Notes under the pieces: generated by a model
What the model was told of the DNA's origin: nothing
Database searches by the model: none
The model's input: the letters and a program-made list of their open reading frames with translations, nothing else
Made by a program: the position numbers and the translations under genes
Shown: piece after piece, positions 1 through 4,964 of the stretch
How positions within the stretch are numbered: position 1 is the stretch's first letter
Layout: each line of letters starts with the position of its first letter
Origin: Treponema sp.
GTDB taxonomy: Bacteria > Spirochaetota > Spirochaetia > Treponematales > Breznakiellaceae
DNA: 13,083 nucleotides
Reading direction: 5' to 3'
NCBI GenBank assembly: GCA_031259515.1
Contig: JAIRLK010000214.1
Coordinates: 1-13,083 of the forward strand

Positions 1-1491
1 GGCTTTGCGCCGGTCTTCGGGAATAGTGAAATACGGCGGGTCCGCGTTGTCCCCAACGGCGATATTGCCCACGATGATGATGGCCAGGGAAACAACCAGC
101 GTGATATAGCCGTTCGCCAGGTTCAGGAAAAAGCTGTCCCCGGCTATGCCCAGGGTGGGGTTCTGAATGACGAAGGTCCAGAACAGGTTTACGATCCACG
201 TAACAATCAGGGAGGTCATGGCCACGGTTTTATTGCGCTTCCAGAAAAGACCGGTTACGAAGACCCAGAAAACCGGGACCGTCCAGGCGAAAAGCCAGTT
301 GATGGCCCCCAGGATGTTGGGCAGGAAGGTGGAAATAAAGACCGCGAAGGCCCCAAGGATGACGATCATCACCCGAATAATGGAAGCTACCTGTTTTTCC
401 GTCGCATTGGGTTTGAAATACCGTTTGTAAATGTCGATGGCGAAAATCGTGGCGGGGGTCAGGGTGGTCATGGCAAAGGTGGAGAGGACCGCCGCAAGCA
501 ACGCGGCCAGGACGAAGATCGCAAGGATCGGGGGCGTGTGGTCCACGATGTAGGTCATACCGAACATCTTACCGCCCATAGCATAATAGGCGGGGTCCGC
601 CTTCGCGGTCAGGCCGATAGTAATGATGAAGGCGCCGAACAGGCCGTTTACCGGCGCGGCGAGCCAGACGGCGCGCTTAACGATGGCCTCGTCCTTCGCG
701 GAAATACAACACTGCATAAGCTGCTGGTTGATTCCCTGGCTGAACACGACGGTAATAACCTGAACAATGGCGAAGTTGATAAACAGGGCCGGAGTGCCGA
801 AGATGGAAAGGTTTTCCGGGCCGTTGAATCCCAGGGAACCGTCGTAGAAGGCTTTGATGCTGTTGAAGTTGCCTCCCGGTAAGCCGACGGCTATGACGAG
901 GACGGCAACAACAAGGCCGATATACATGACTACGGCGTTGATAACGTTTACCGCGCCGACTTCTTCCATGCCCGCTAGGGCCACATAGAAGATGCCGAGG
1001 ATGCCGCCGATCACACAGCCGCTTATGAGGGACCAGCCAGTCATCGCGTTGATGATGATGCCCAGCCCCTGGGTTTCCAGGGTCAAGATGCCCCAGATAA
1101 GGCCGGCCATGACGCAGGCGATCATGCCCGCGACCGCGCCGCCGAACATCCCCTTGAGGGCTTCGGGAACCGTGGTTACGCCCAGGCGTTTAACCCAGAC
1201 CCCCGTACCGAAACAGGCCACGACGACCAGAAGGACATGGGCAATACTGAACCAGATAGCCACCGCCCCCATGCCGTAGGTCATTTCCAGGGAACCCGTT
1301 ACATGGGCCGATCCCAGAACCGTCAGGGCCATGGTGATTCCCAGGGTTATGACCCCCATGCTCCGGCCCCCCAGGGCGAAATTCCCCTCCTCATTGACGT
1401 GGGCTTTGTTCTTCTTCTGAATGAAAAAGCCCACGCCAAAAATGACGATGACCTCGTAGATAAGAACCGGAATCAAAATTTCCAATCTCAT
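1..1491 (-). CDS. Sodium:solute symporter (SSS family), 3' end outside window
   Basis: Reading the minus strand from ATG at 1491 gives 497 uninterrupted residues running off the left edge, so the C-terminus is missing. The protein is strongly hydrophobic, with about a dozen membrane segments typical of the SSS/LeuT-fold family (PutP, SGLT type). The hinge after the first helix reads FALGGRSMG, the usual family signature. S337-T338 in the segment LLAAVLSTFAMTTL align with the Ser-Thr pair that binds Na+ in PutP. The cytoplasmic DIYKRYFKP stretch after that helix is also typical. It should import a small organic solute together with Na+ across the inner membrane; the substrate cannot be told. 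The start is supported by GGAGGG (1500-1505) eight bases upstream. A near-perfect sigma-54 promoter lies about 75 bp further upstream, and the gene diverges from a reductase/cupin pair that probably handles its substrate. Family assignment is sure; substrate is open. Confidence 0.93.
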   Translation of the reverse strand, partial: MRLEILIPVLIYEVIVIFGVGFFIQKKNKAHVNEEGNFALGGRSMGVITLGITMALTVLGSAHVTGSLEMTYGMGAVAIWFSIAHVLLVVVACFGTGVWVKRLGVTTVPEALKGMFGGAVAGMIACVMAGLIWGILTLETQGLGIIINAMTGWSLISGCVIGGILGIFYVALAGMEEVGAVNVINAVVMYIGLVVAVLVIAVGLPGGNFNSIKAFYDGSLGFNGPENLSIFGTPALFINFAIVQVITVVFSQGINQQLMQCCISAKDEAIVKRAVWLAAPVNGLFGAFIITIGLTAKADPAYYAMGGKMFGMTYIVDHTPPILAIFVLAALLAAVLSTFAMTTLTPATIFAIDIYKRYFKPNATEKQVASIIRVMIVILGAFAVFISTFLPNILGAINWLFAWTVPVFWVFVTGLFWKRNKTVAMTSLIVTWIVNLFWTFVIQNPTLGIAGDSFFLNLANGYITLVVSLAIIIVGNIAVGDNADPPYFTIPEDRRKA

Positions 1492-1499
1492 TGCATAGT

Positions 1500-1505
1500 C
1501 CCTCC
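1500..1505 (-). promoter_or_regulatory. Ribosome binding site of the symporter gene
   Basis: GGAGGG on the minus strand, eight bases before the ATG at 1491. It fixes that start, because the other nearby ATG (four bases further upstream, different frame) meets a stop after two codons. Confidence 0.75.
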
Positions 1506-1529
1506 ATATTGCCTGCGTTATTAGAGTTA

Positions 1530-1562
1530 GGAACAGTTCTTTAGAAGAAACAACATTGTTCC
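1530..1562 (-). promoter_or_regulatory. Hairpin at the 5' end of the symporter leader RNA
   Basis: On the minus strand GGAACA (1562-1557) pairs perfectly with TGTTCC (1535-1530). Inside it, GTTTCTT and AAGAAC can extend the stem with one bulge. If transcription starts near 1565, as the sigma-54 motif predicts, this hairpin begins at about nucleotide +4. It could stabilise the mRNA 5' end. The structure is seen by eye; its role is inferred. Confidence 0.4.
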
Positions 1563-1575
1563 ATTTTTAATTGAT

Positions 1576-1592
1576 TGCAAAAATCGTGCCAA
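1576..1592 (-). promoter_or_regulatory. Sigma-54 (-24/-12) promoter for the symporter gene
   Basis: The minus strand reads TTGGCACGATTTTTGCA, matching the known sigma-54 consensus YTGGCACGrNNNTTGCW at every defined position. The invariant GG (1590-1589) and GC (1578-1577) are separated by exactly ten bases, the spacing RpoN requires. Predicted transcription start is near 1565, giving a leader of about 74 bases before the ATG at 1491. Such promoters need an AAA+ enhancer-binding activator, which is not encoded in the window. Confidence 0.85.
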
Positions 1593-1646
1593 CAAGTACA
1601 AATCCAGCGGAACGTAACCAAACGAGAGGTTTTCAAAGACCCCGCC

Positions 1647-1735
1647 TGTGCCAGGCAGAAAATATGTGCCAAAATATGACAAAATTCGATTTTTTTGTAT
1701 GCCCTATGGCACGGTTGTGTCATAACCTTGACACA
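1647..1735. promoter_or_regulatory. Cluster of TGTGYCA half-sites, candidate activator-binding (enhancer) region
   Basis: A perfect dyad, TGTGTCA (1716-1722), six bases, then TGACACA (1729-1735), is accompanied by TGTGCCA at 1647-1653 and 1665-1671 (the latter followed after five bases by TGACAAA) and by CGTGCCA on the minus strand at 1713-1707. The cluster lies about 82 to 170 bp upstream of the predicted symporter start, the usual place for sigma-54 enhancer sites. Caveat: TGTGCCA is also close to the reverse complement of a -24 element, so some copies may be chance or relic promoter halves. Confidence 0.5.
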
Positions 1736-1772
1736 CTTTGATACTGAAAGCGGGGGAAGCCGCGGCCTTGCT

Positions 1773-1964
1773 CCGGACCTCCGGTTCGCCGCTCCCCCCG
1801 CCGCAGGGGTTCCACCCTCGGAACGCCCCCGTCGTGGGGCATTAGGCCCCCGGACCTCAGCATTTTTACAGTTACCGCGGTCAAAGGAGAATCTGTCTCT
1901 CCCACAGGCGGTAATCCGTCCCGCGTTCCGTTTGTGGTAACTGTAAAATTGCTGCCCGGACCTC
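1773..1964. other. GC-rich, hairpin-rich intergenic block, possible repeat element
   Basis: This stretch differs sharply from the AT-rich DNA on both sides. CCGGACCTC occurs three times in the same orientation (1773-1781, 1850-1858, 1956-1964). Several short hairpins overlap and exclude each other: GGGGTTCC (1806-1813) with GGAACGCCCC (1820-1829), CCCC (1826-1829) with GGGG (1836-1839), and GGGGC (1836-1840) with GCCCC (1846-1850). Reading frames crossing it resemble no protein I recognise. It looks like a dispersed intergenic repeat or small mobile-element remnant, but copy number cannot be seen here. Confidence 0.4.
1864..1948. repeat. Inverted repeat pair with nested stems
   Basis: A perfect 13-bp inverted repeat, TTTTACAGTTACC at 1864-1876 and GGTAACTGTAAAA at 1936-1948, encloses 59 bases. 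The left arm overlaps TTACCGC (1872-1878), which can pair instead with GCGGTAA (1908-1914). Inside that lies GGAGA (1886-1890) with TCTCC (1898-1902). As RNA this would be a multi-stem fold with two alternative closures; as DNA it could be paired operators or the ends of a miniature element. Confidence 0.5.
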
Positions 1965-1977
1965 CCGGATGCTTGGC

Positions 1978-1994
1978 TTGGCACGATCCTTGCT
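1978..1994 (+). promoter_or_regulatory. Sigma-54 (-24/-12) promoter for the reductase-cupin operon
   Basis: TTGGCACGATCCTTGCT matches the sigma-54 consensus throughout, with GG (1980-1981) and GC (1992-1993) exactly ten bases apart. The first ten bases are identical to the oppositely oriented promoter at 1592-1576. Predicted transcription start is near 2005, giving a leader of about 84 bases before the ATG at 2089. Confidence 0.85.
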
Positions 1995-2048
1995 TTATAT
2001 TTTAAAGAATTTCACGGAGCGACGTATTTTACGTTTTTATTTTATACC

Positions 2049-2068
2049 TTTCGCGTATACACGCGAAA
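2049..2068 (+). promoter_or_regulatory. Perfect leader hairpin / palindrome before the reductase ribosome site
   Basis: TTTCGCGT (2049-2056), a four-base loop, and ACGCGAAA (2061-2068) form a perfect 8-bp stem. It is followed by A residues rather than a T-tract, so it is not an intrinsic terminator in the + direction. The Shine-Dalgarno sequence starts only six bases later. A role in mRNA stability, translation control, or as a protein-binding palindrome is possible. A weaker stem, ACGTA-TTT-TACGT, precedes it at 2022-2034. Confidence 0.5.
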
Positions 2069-2074
2069 AAACTG

Positions 2075-2080
2075 AGGGGG
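2075..2080 (+). promoter_or_regulatory. Ribosome binding site deciding the reductase start
   Basis: AGGGGG eight bases before ATG 2089 selects this start over an in-frame ATG at 1969, which would add 40 residues unlike the family and lies upstream of the sigma-54 promoter itself. Confidence 0.75.
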
Positions 2081-2088
2081 TAGTAAGT

Positions 2089-2970
2089 ATGGCAAAAATC
2101 GGTTGGATCGGCCTCGGAAACATGGGGAGCCCAATGAGCCAAAACCTGATCAAGGCGGGCCACGAAGTCGTTGTCTGGAACAGGACCAAGGGAAAGGCGG
2201 ATGCCGTTATCGCCGCCGGAGCAAAGTGGGTTGATTCCCCAAAAGCCGCCGCGGAAGCGAGTGATTTTGTGTTCACGATGATCTCTGACGGTCCGACGCT
2301 TCATGCCGTTACCCTTGGAGCCGATGGCGTGGTTCCGGGTCTTTCGGCGGGCAAGATCGTCATAGACATGAGCACGGTTTCCGTCGAGGAATCCACAAAG
2401 GTCAACGAGGCCATTGAGGCGGCGGGTTCAAAGTTCCTGCGAGCCCCGGTTACGGGCAGTACGGTACTCGCCACAAACGGGAAGCTCGGCATCCTGGCCT
2501 CCGGCGACAAGGCCGCCTACGACAAGGCCCTGCCTCTCTTCCAGGTTATGGGTGCGAATCAGTTTTATCTGGGCGGCGGCGAAGAAGCCCGGGTGATGAA
2601 GCTCTCCCTTAACCTCATGATCGCCACGACCATGCAGATGGAAGCGGAAGCCGTTGTTCTTGCGGAGAAGGCCGGACTGGACGTTGCCCAGGTCTGCGAA
2701 ATCATCGCCGGCAGTGCGGTGGGGTCGCCCCTTACGGGTTACAAGAAGGCCCCGATTTCCTCCGGGGATTACAAGGCCGCGTTTAGCGTCAAGCTGATGC
2801 TGAAAGATCTGGGACTCGCTGCGGCGGTTGGGAAGCAGTACGGCGTAAAGCTGGAAAGTACCGCCCTTACCAAAAGCCGTTTGGAACTGGCGGCAAGCAA
2901 GGGGTACGGCGATCTGGACTTCTCGGTTCTGACAAAGGTCCTCGAAGAGGAGAGCGGTTATAACCGGTAA
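2089..2970 (+). CDS. NAD(P)-dependent beta-hydroxyacid dehydrogenase, glyoxylate/succinic-semialdehyde reductase-like
   Basis: The 293-residue product has the normal length of this family (3-hydroxyisobutyrate dehydrogenase, tartronate-semialdehyde reductase, GLYR). The Rossmann motif is GWIGLGNMGSPM (5-16), and WNRT (30-33) after the second strand is the pattern seen in NADPH-preferring plant GLYR enzymes. DMSTVSVEES (93-102) is the usual second motif. The substrate-binding loop reads PVTGST (120-125) rather than the P-V-S-G-G of 3-hydroxyisobutyrate dehydrogenases, again nearer to GLYR. Catalytic K171 and N175 are present in KLSLN, at the classical positions. The C-terminal GYGDLDFSVL also resembles GLYR. 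The enzyme should reduce a small aldehyde acid such as glyoxylate, succinic semialdehyde or tartronate semialdehyde to the hydroxyacid in the cytoplasm. It is the first gene after a sigma-54 promoter and precedes a cupin gene by 83 bp. Family is sure; exact substrate is not. Confidence 0.93.
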   Translation: MAKIGWIGLGNMGSPMSQNLIKAGHEVVVWNRTKGKADAVIAAGAKWVDSPKAAAEASDFVFTMISDGPTLHAVTLGADGVVPGLSAGKIVIDMSTVSVEESTKVNEAIEAAGSKFLRAPVTGSTVLATNGKLGILASGDKAAYDKALPLFQVMGANQFYLGGGEEARVMKLSLNLMIATTMQMEAEAVVLAEKAGLDVAQVCEIIAGSAVGSPLTGYKKAPISSGDYKAAFSVKLMLKDLGLAAAVGKQYGVKLESTALTKSRLELAASKGYGDLDFSVLTKVLEEESGYNR

Positions 2971-3001
2971 TCGGCTGATATAATCAGTTGATAAACAACG
3001 G

Positions 3002-3035
3002 TTATACATTTTATTTCGGTTTATACATTTTATTT
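3002..3035 (+). repeat. Tandem direct repeat TTATACATTTTATTT before the cupin gene
   Basis: TTATACATTTTATTT occurs at 3002-3016 and again at 3021-3035, 19 bases apart, each preceded by CGG. It fills most of the 83-bp gap between reductase and cupin genes. The AT-rich units contain -10-like TTATAC boxes, so an internal promoter or an RNA processing/stability element is possible. The function is unknown. Confidence 0.5.
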
Positions 3036-3053
3036 TCAAGGAGAGGTTTTAAA

Positions 3054-3773
3054 ATGGCAAAAGCGTATGTAAAGAACTATTACGATCTGATCCCGGCGGC
3101 TCCCCTGCGGCATATTGTCGCCCATGCCTTCGCCTTCGCGGTTCCCGCGACGACAGGAACGGACACCTACAATTTCTTCTCGATCTGCGAGATCCGTTTC
3201 GGCGGGGCCGCGCTGCTCGATAACCACAAGGATGCGGATCACTGTTACTTCATCCTGTCTGGTAAGGGGTATTCCTTCATCAAGGGCAAACGGTATGAGT
3301 ACCGGGCCGGGGATGTTATGTGGATTCCGGGCAACAGCGATCACGAGATGTATCCCATCGGCGTACAGACCTTGAAGTTTCTCGTTACCCTGACGGGCAA
3401 AGACTTCAACCAGACCGAGCCCTACATCCGCAACATCCTTGACGTTGAGGGTGTAGATGATCCCGCGAACAAGGGCGTTACCCTTTTCCCGATGACCACG
3501 CCTAAGAACGGGGGCAGCAACACCATTGATTTCCACGTCGTCGAACTTCAGTCCGGCGCGCAGATTGCCCAAACAAGCTACGCCGAGTCGGATCAGAACA
3601 CCTATGTATGTTCCGGCAAGGGCTACGCCATTGTGGAAGGCGAAAAGCTGGCGCTGCACCCGGAAGACGGTATTTTCATCCCGAAAGGGGCAAAGTACTG
3701 TATTGTGAATGACGGCAAACAAACCTTAAAGCTGGCCCAAACTTTCGGCCCGGCGCGTTTGTCTCTCCGTTAA
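3054..3773 (+). CDS. Two-domain cupin (bicupin) protein of unknown substrate
   Basis: This 239-residue protein has two cupin barrels. The first (about 40-105) has the motif pair around NHKDADHCYFILSGKG (57-72) and AGDVMWIPGNSDHE (85-98). H58, H63 and H97, possibly with D60 or D62, are plausible metal ligands, with H63 where the usual glutamate stands. The second barrel (about 155-232) keeps the SGKG turn and an IPKGAKY strand but has lost the histidines, so it is probably structural. Bicupins of this size include ureidoglycine aminohydrolase and various isomerases, oxygenases and lyases; I do not see a clear match to any one. No signal peptide is present, so it is cytoplasmic. The start follows AAGGAGAGG (3039-3047) with good spacing. 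Position downstream of a GLYR-like reductase and opposite a symporter suggests a step in the same catabolic route. Confidence 0.88.
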   Translation: MAKAYVKNYYDLIPAAPLRHIVAHAFAFAVPATTGTDTYNFFSICEIRFGGAALLDNHKDADHCYFILSGKGYSFIKGKRYEYRAGDVMWIPGNSDHEMYPIGVQTLKFLVTLTGKDFNQTEPYIRNILDVEGVDDPANKGVTLFPMTTPKNGGSNTIDFHVVELQSGAQIAQTSYAESDQNTYVCSGKGYAIVEGEKLALHPEDGIFIPKGAKYCIVNDGKQTLKLAQTFGPARLSLR

Positions 3774-3803
3774 CCAGCCGCCGACACACAAAGGGAAGAT
3801 AGG

Positions 3804-3848
3804 GGACCGCTAAGAGATTGCGAGGCAGCTCTTAGCGGTCCTCTTTTT
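3804..3848 (+). terminator. Intrinsic terminator of the reductase-cupin operon
   Basis: GGACCGCTAAGAG (3804-3816) and CTCTTAGCGGTCC (3829-3841) form a perfect 13-bp stem with a 12-base loop, followed by TCTTTTT. It starts 30 bases after the cupin stop, closing the operon and separating it from the small membrane protein gene. Confidence 0.92.
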
Positions 3849-3928
3849 ATGTACCCGGAGACAATATCTATCCTGCTTTAGATCACCTGGACAACGGGAA
3901 AAGGGCCGGCCTGGGGTATAAAATAAGC

Positions 3929-3934
3929 TATAAT
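3929..3934 (+). promoter_or_regulatory. Possible -10 box for the small membrane protein gene
   Basis: A consensus TATAAT lies 34 bases before the ATG at 3968, and a gene after a strong terminator needs its own promoter. No convincing -35 box is visible at the usual distance (the region is GC-rich), so the call is tentative. Confidence 0.35.
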
Positions 3935-3967
3935 CCATGGTAAATATGGTAAATACGGAGAACGATG

Positions 3968-4291
3968 ATGCGCATCTTTGAAGCCGCAATGCTATTTTGT
4001 TTTGGCGCCGCATGGCCGGTCAATATTTACAAATCCCTAAAATCCCGTTCAACCGGCGGTAAAAGCATTTTGTTTCTGTTTGTTCTTGAAACCGGCTATG
4101 TCTTCGGCATCCTCAATAAGCTGTTCTATGACCGTGATGTTGTGATGTTTCTCTACATCCTCAATTTTTTGATGGTTATGGTTGACATACTTCTCTTTTT
4201 CCGGAACAGGCGTCTTGAAAAGGCGGGCGGCGGTGAGAACGCGGGGAAGAACGGCAGGGCAGACAACGGCACGCGGAGATTTCTTTACTGA
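3968..4291 (+). CDS. Small three-helix membrane protein, SemiSWEET/PQ-loop-like
   Basis: The 107-residue product has three predicted membrane helices (about 3-20, 34-53 and 57-79) and a charged, probably cytoplasmic tail. The layout and the segment AAWPVNIYKSLKSRSTGGKS resemble the PQ-loop region of SemiSWEET-type proteins (typically P-Q, then K-x-K/R-S-T-x-G-x-S), though the Q after the proline is V here. SemiSWEETs of about 90-100 residues dimerise to form sugar facilitators; whether this one carries sugar is unknown. Two ATGs stand side by side (3965 and 3968); the second is better spaced (seven bases) from GGAG at 3957-3960. It stands alone between a terminator and a convergent gene on the minus strand. 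The last 25 residues are low-complexity and may be poorly conserved. Confidence 0.7.
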   Translation: MRIFEAAMLFCFGAAWPVNIYKSLKSRSTGGKSILFLFVLETGYVFGILNKLFYDRDVVMFLYILNFLMVMVDILLFFRNRRLEKAGGGENAGKNGRADNGTRRFLY

Positions 4292-4346
4292 AGAGCACCC
4301 GTCCTCTCAACCTCCGCTTGCGTCCGTGCCAGCTCCCTTCGCGTCC

Positions 4347-4964
4347 TTAATACGTATCCGCGTCCATGGCCTGAAATTTCTCCCGTACCCCCTGGAGCAG
4401 CGCAAGTTCCCGGTTGATGGTCTTCTCGTAATCCAGGGACTTGTCCGCTATGCGGTCCGCCTCGTCTTCCCAGAACTGGACATTCCTCAGATTGACGTAC
4501 CGGAACCGGCGGTCCCGGGCTTTTTCCGCCCATTCCCGTGCGCTGTCCCAGTAAGAAAGGGCGGCGCGGAAGCTGGTTTCCGCCGTTTCAAGGCTCTCCA
4601 GGTTTTGTTCCTTCCAGGGGGCGTTGTAAAAATAGGCGTTCCGCTTGTTCCATTTATTGCCCAGGAAAAGGTACTGTTCAATCAGTTTAAGGTTAAGGTG
4701 CATCATGAAAAGACAGCGGTATTTTTCCCACTGAACTTCGTCTTCGATGAGGGCAAGGGCGTAGAGGGGGTTGGCAAAATCCGCCTTAACAGCCTGCTCC
4801 AGCCAGTAGATGTTTTCCATGGTATCATCGGGATATTGAAGGGAGTGCAGATGAAACAGCCGGTAAAACTGCTCTTTATACCGCACCACATACGCATCCG
4901 TTTCGGGAATGTTGGTAAGGAGAAGCAAAATCCCCATAATGCCGATAAGCGCTTGTTTCCTCAT
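4347..4964 (-). CDS. Exported helical protein of unknown function, downstream of tmk
   Basis: I do not recognise this 205-residue protein. It begins with a clear signal peptide (MRKQ, then a hydrophobic run to about residue 17, likely cut after T-D-A at 24), with no cysteine at the cut site, so it is probably a soluble periplasmic protein rather than a lipoprotein. The mature part is rich in W, Y, L and charged residues and looks all-helical, with TPR-like alternation (for example WLEQAVKADFANPLYALAL and a second such helix pair around AETSFRAALSYWDSAREWAEKA). No catalytic motif is visible. Its ATG overlaps the tmk stop codon as ATGA (4961-4964), so it is translationally coupled to tmk. The gene converges on the small membrane protein gene with 55 bases between them, in which I see no terminator. 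Confidence 0.8.
   Translation of the reverse strand: MRKQALIGIMGILLLLTNIPETDAYVVRYKEQFYRLFHLHSLQYPDDTMENIYWLEQAVKADFANPLYALALIEDEVQWEKYRCLFMMHLNLKLIEQYLFLGNKWNKRNAYFYNAPWKEQNLESLETAETSFRAALSYWDSAREWAEKARDRRFRYVNLRNVQFWEDEADRIADKSLDYEKTINRELALLQGVREKFQAMDADTY

Noticed and set aside
1707..1722. A third sigma-54-like motif on the + strand (TGGCACGGTTGTGTC)
   Set aside because: The -24 half is good but the -12 half lacks the essential GC at the correct spacing (TC instead), so it is not a functional match; it overlaps the half-site cluster.
1728..1745. TTGACA followed by GATACT resembling a sigma-70 promoter
   Set aside because: The spacing between the boxes is only six bases and no gene follows it at a sensible distance.
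1541..1984. Open frames on both strands in the long intergenic region (up to 147 codons)
   Set aside because: They have no recognisable domains or ribosome sites, cross the hairpin-rich block and the sigma-54 promoters, and the GC-rich composition makes chance open frames likely.
2022..2040. ACGTA-TTT-TACGT followed by T residues as a terminator
   Set aside because: The stem is only five weak base pairs, and it would end the reductase transcript before its start codon; attenuation cannot be argued from this.
4292..4346. Convergent gap searched for a bidirectional terminator
   Set aside because: Only a loose threefold GCGTCC repeat is seen, without inverted symmetry or T-tract.
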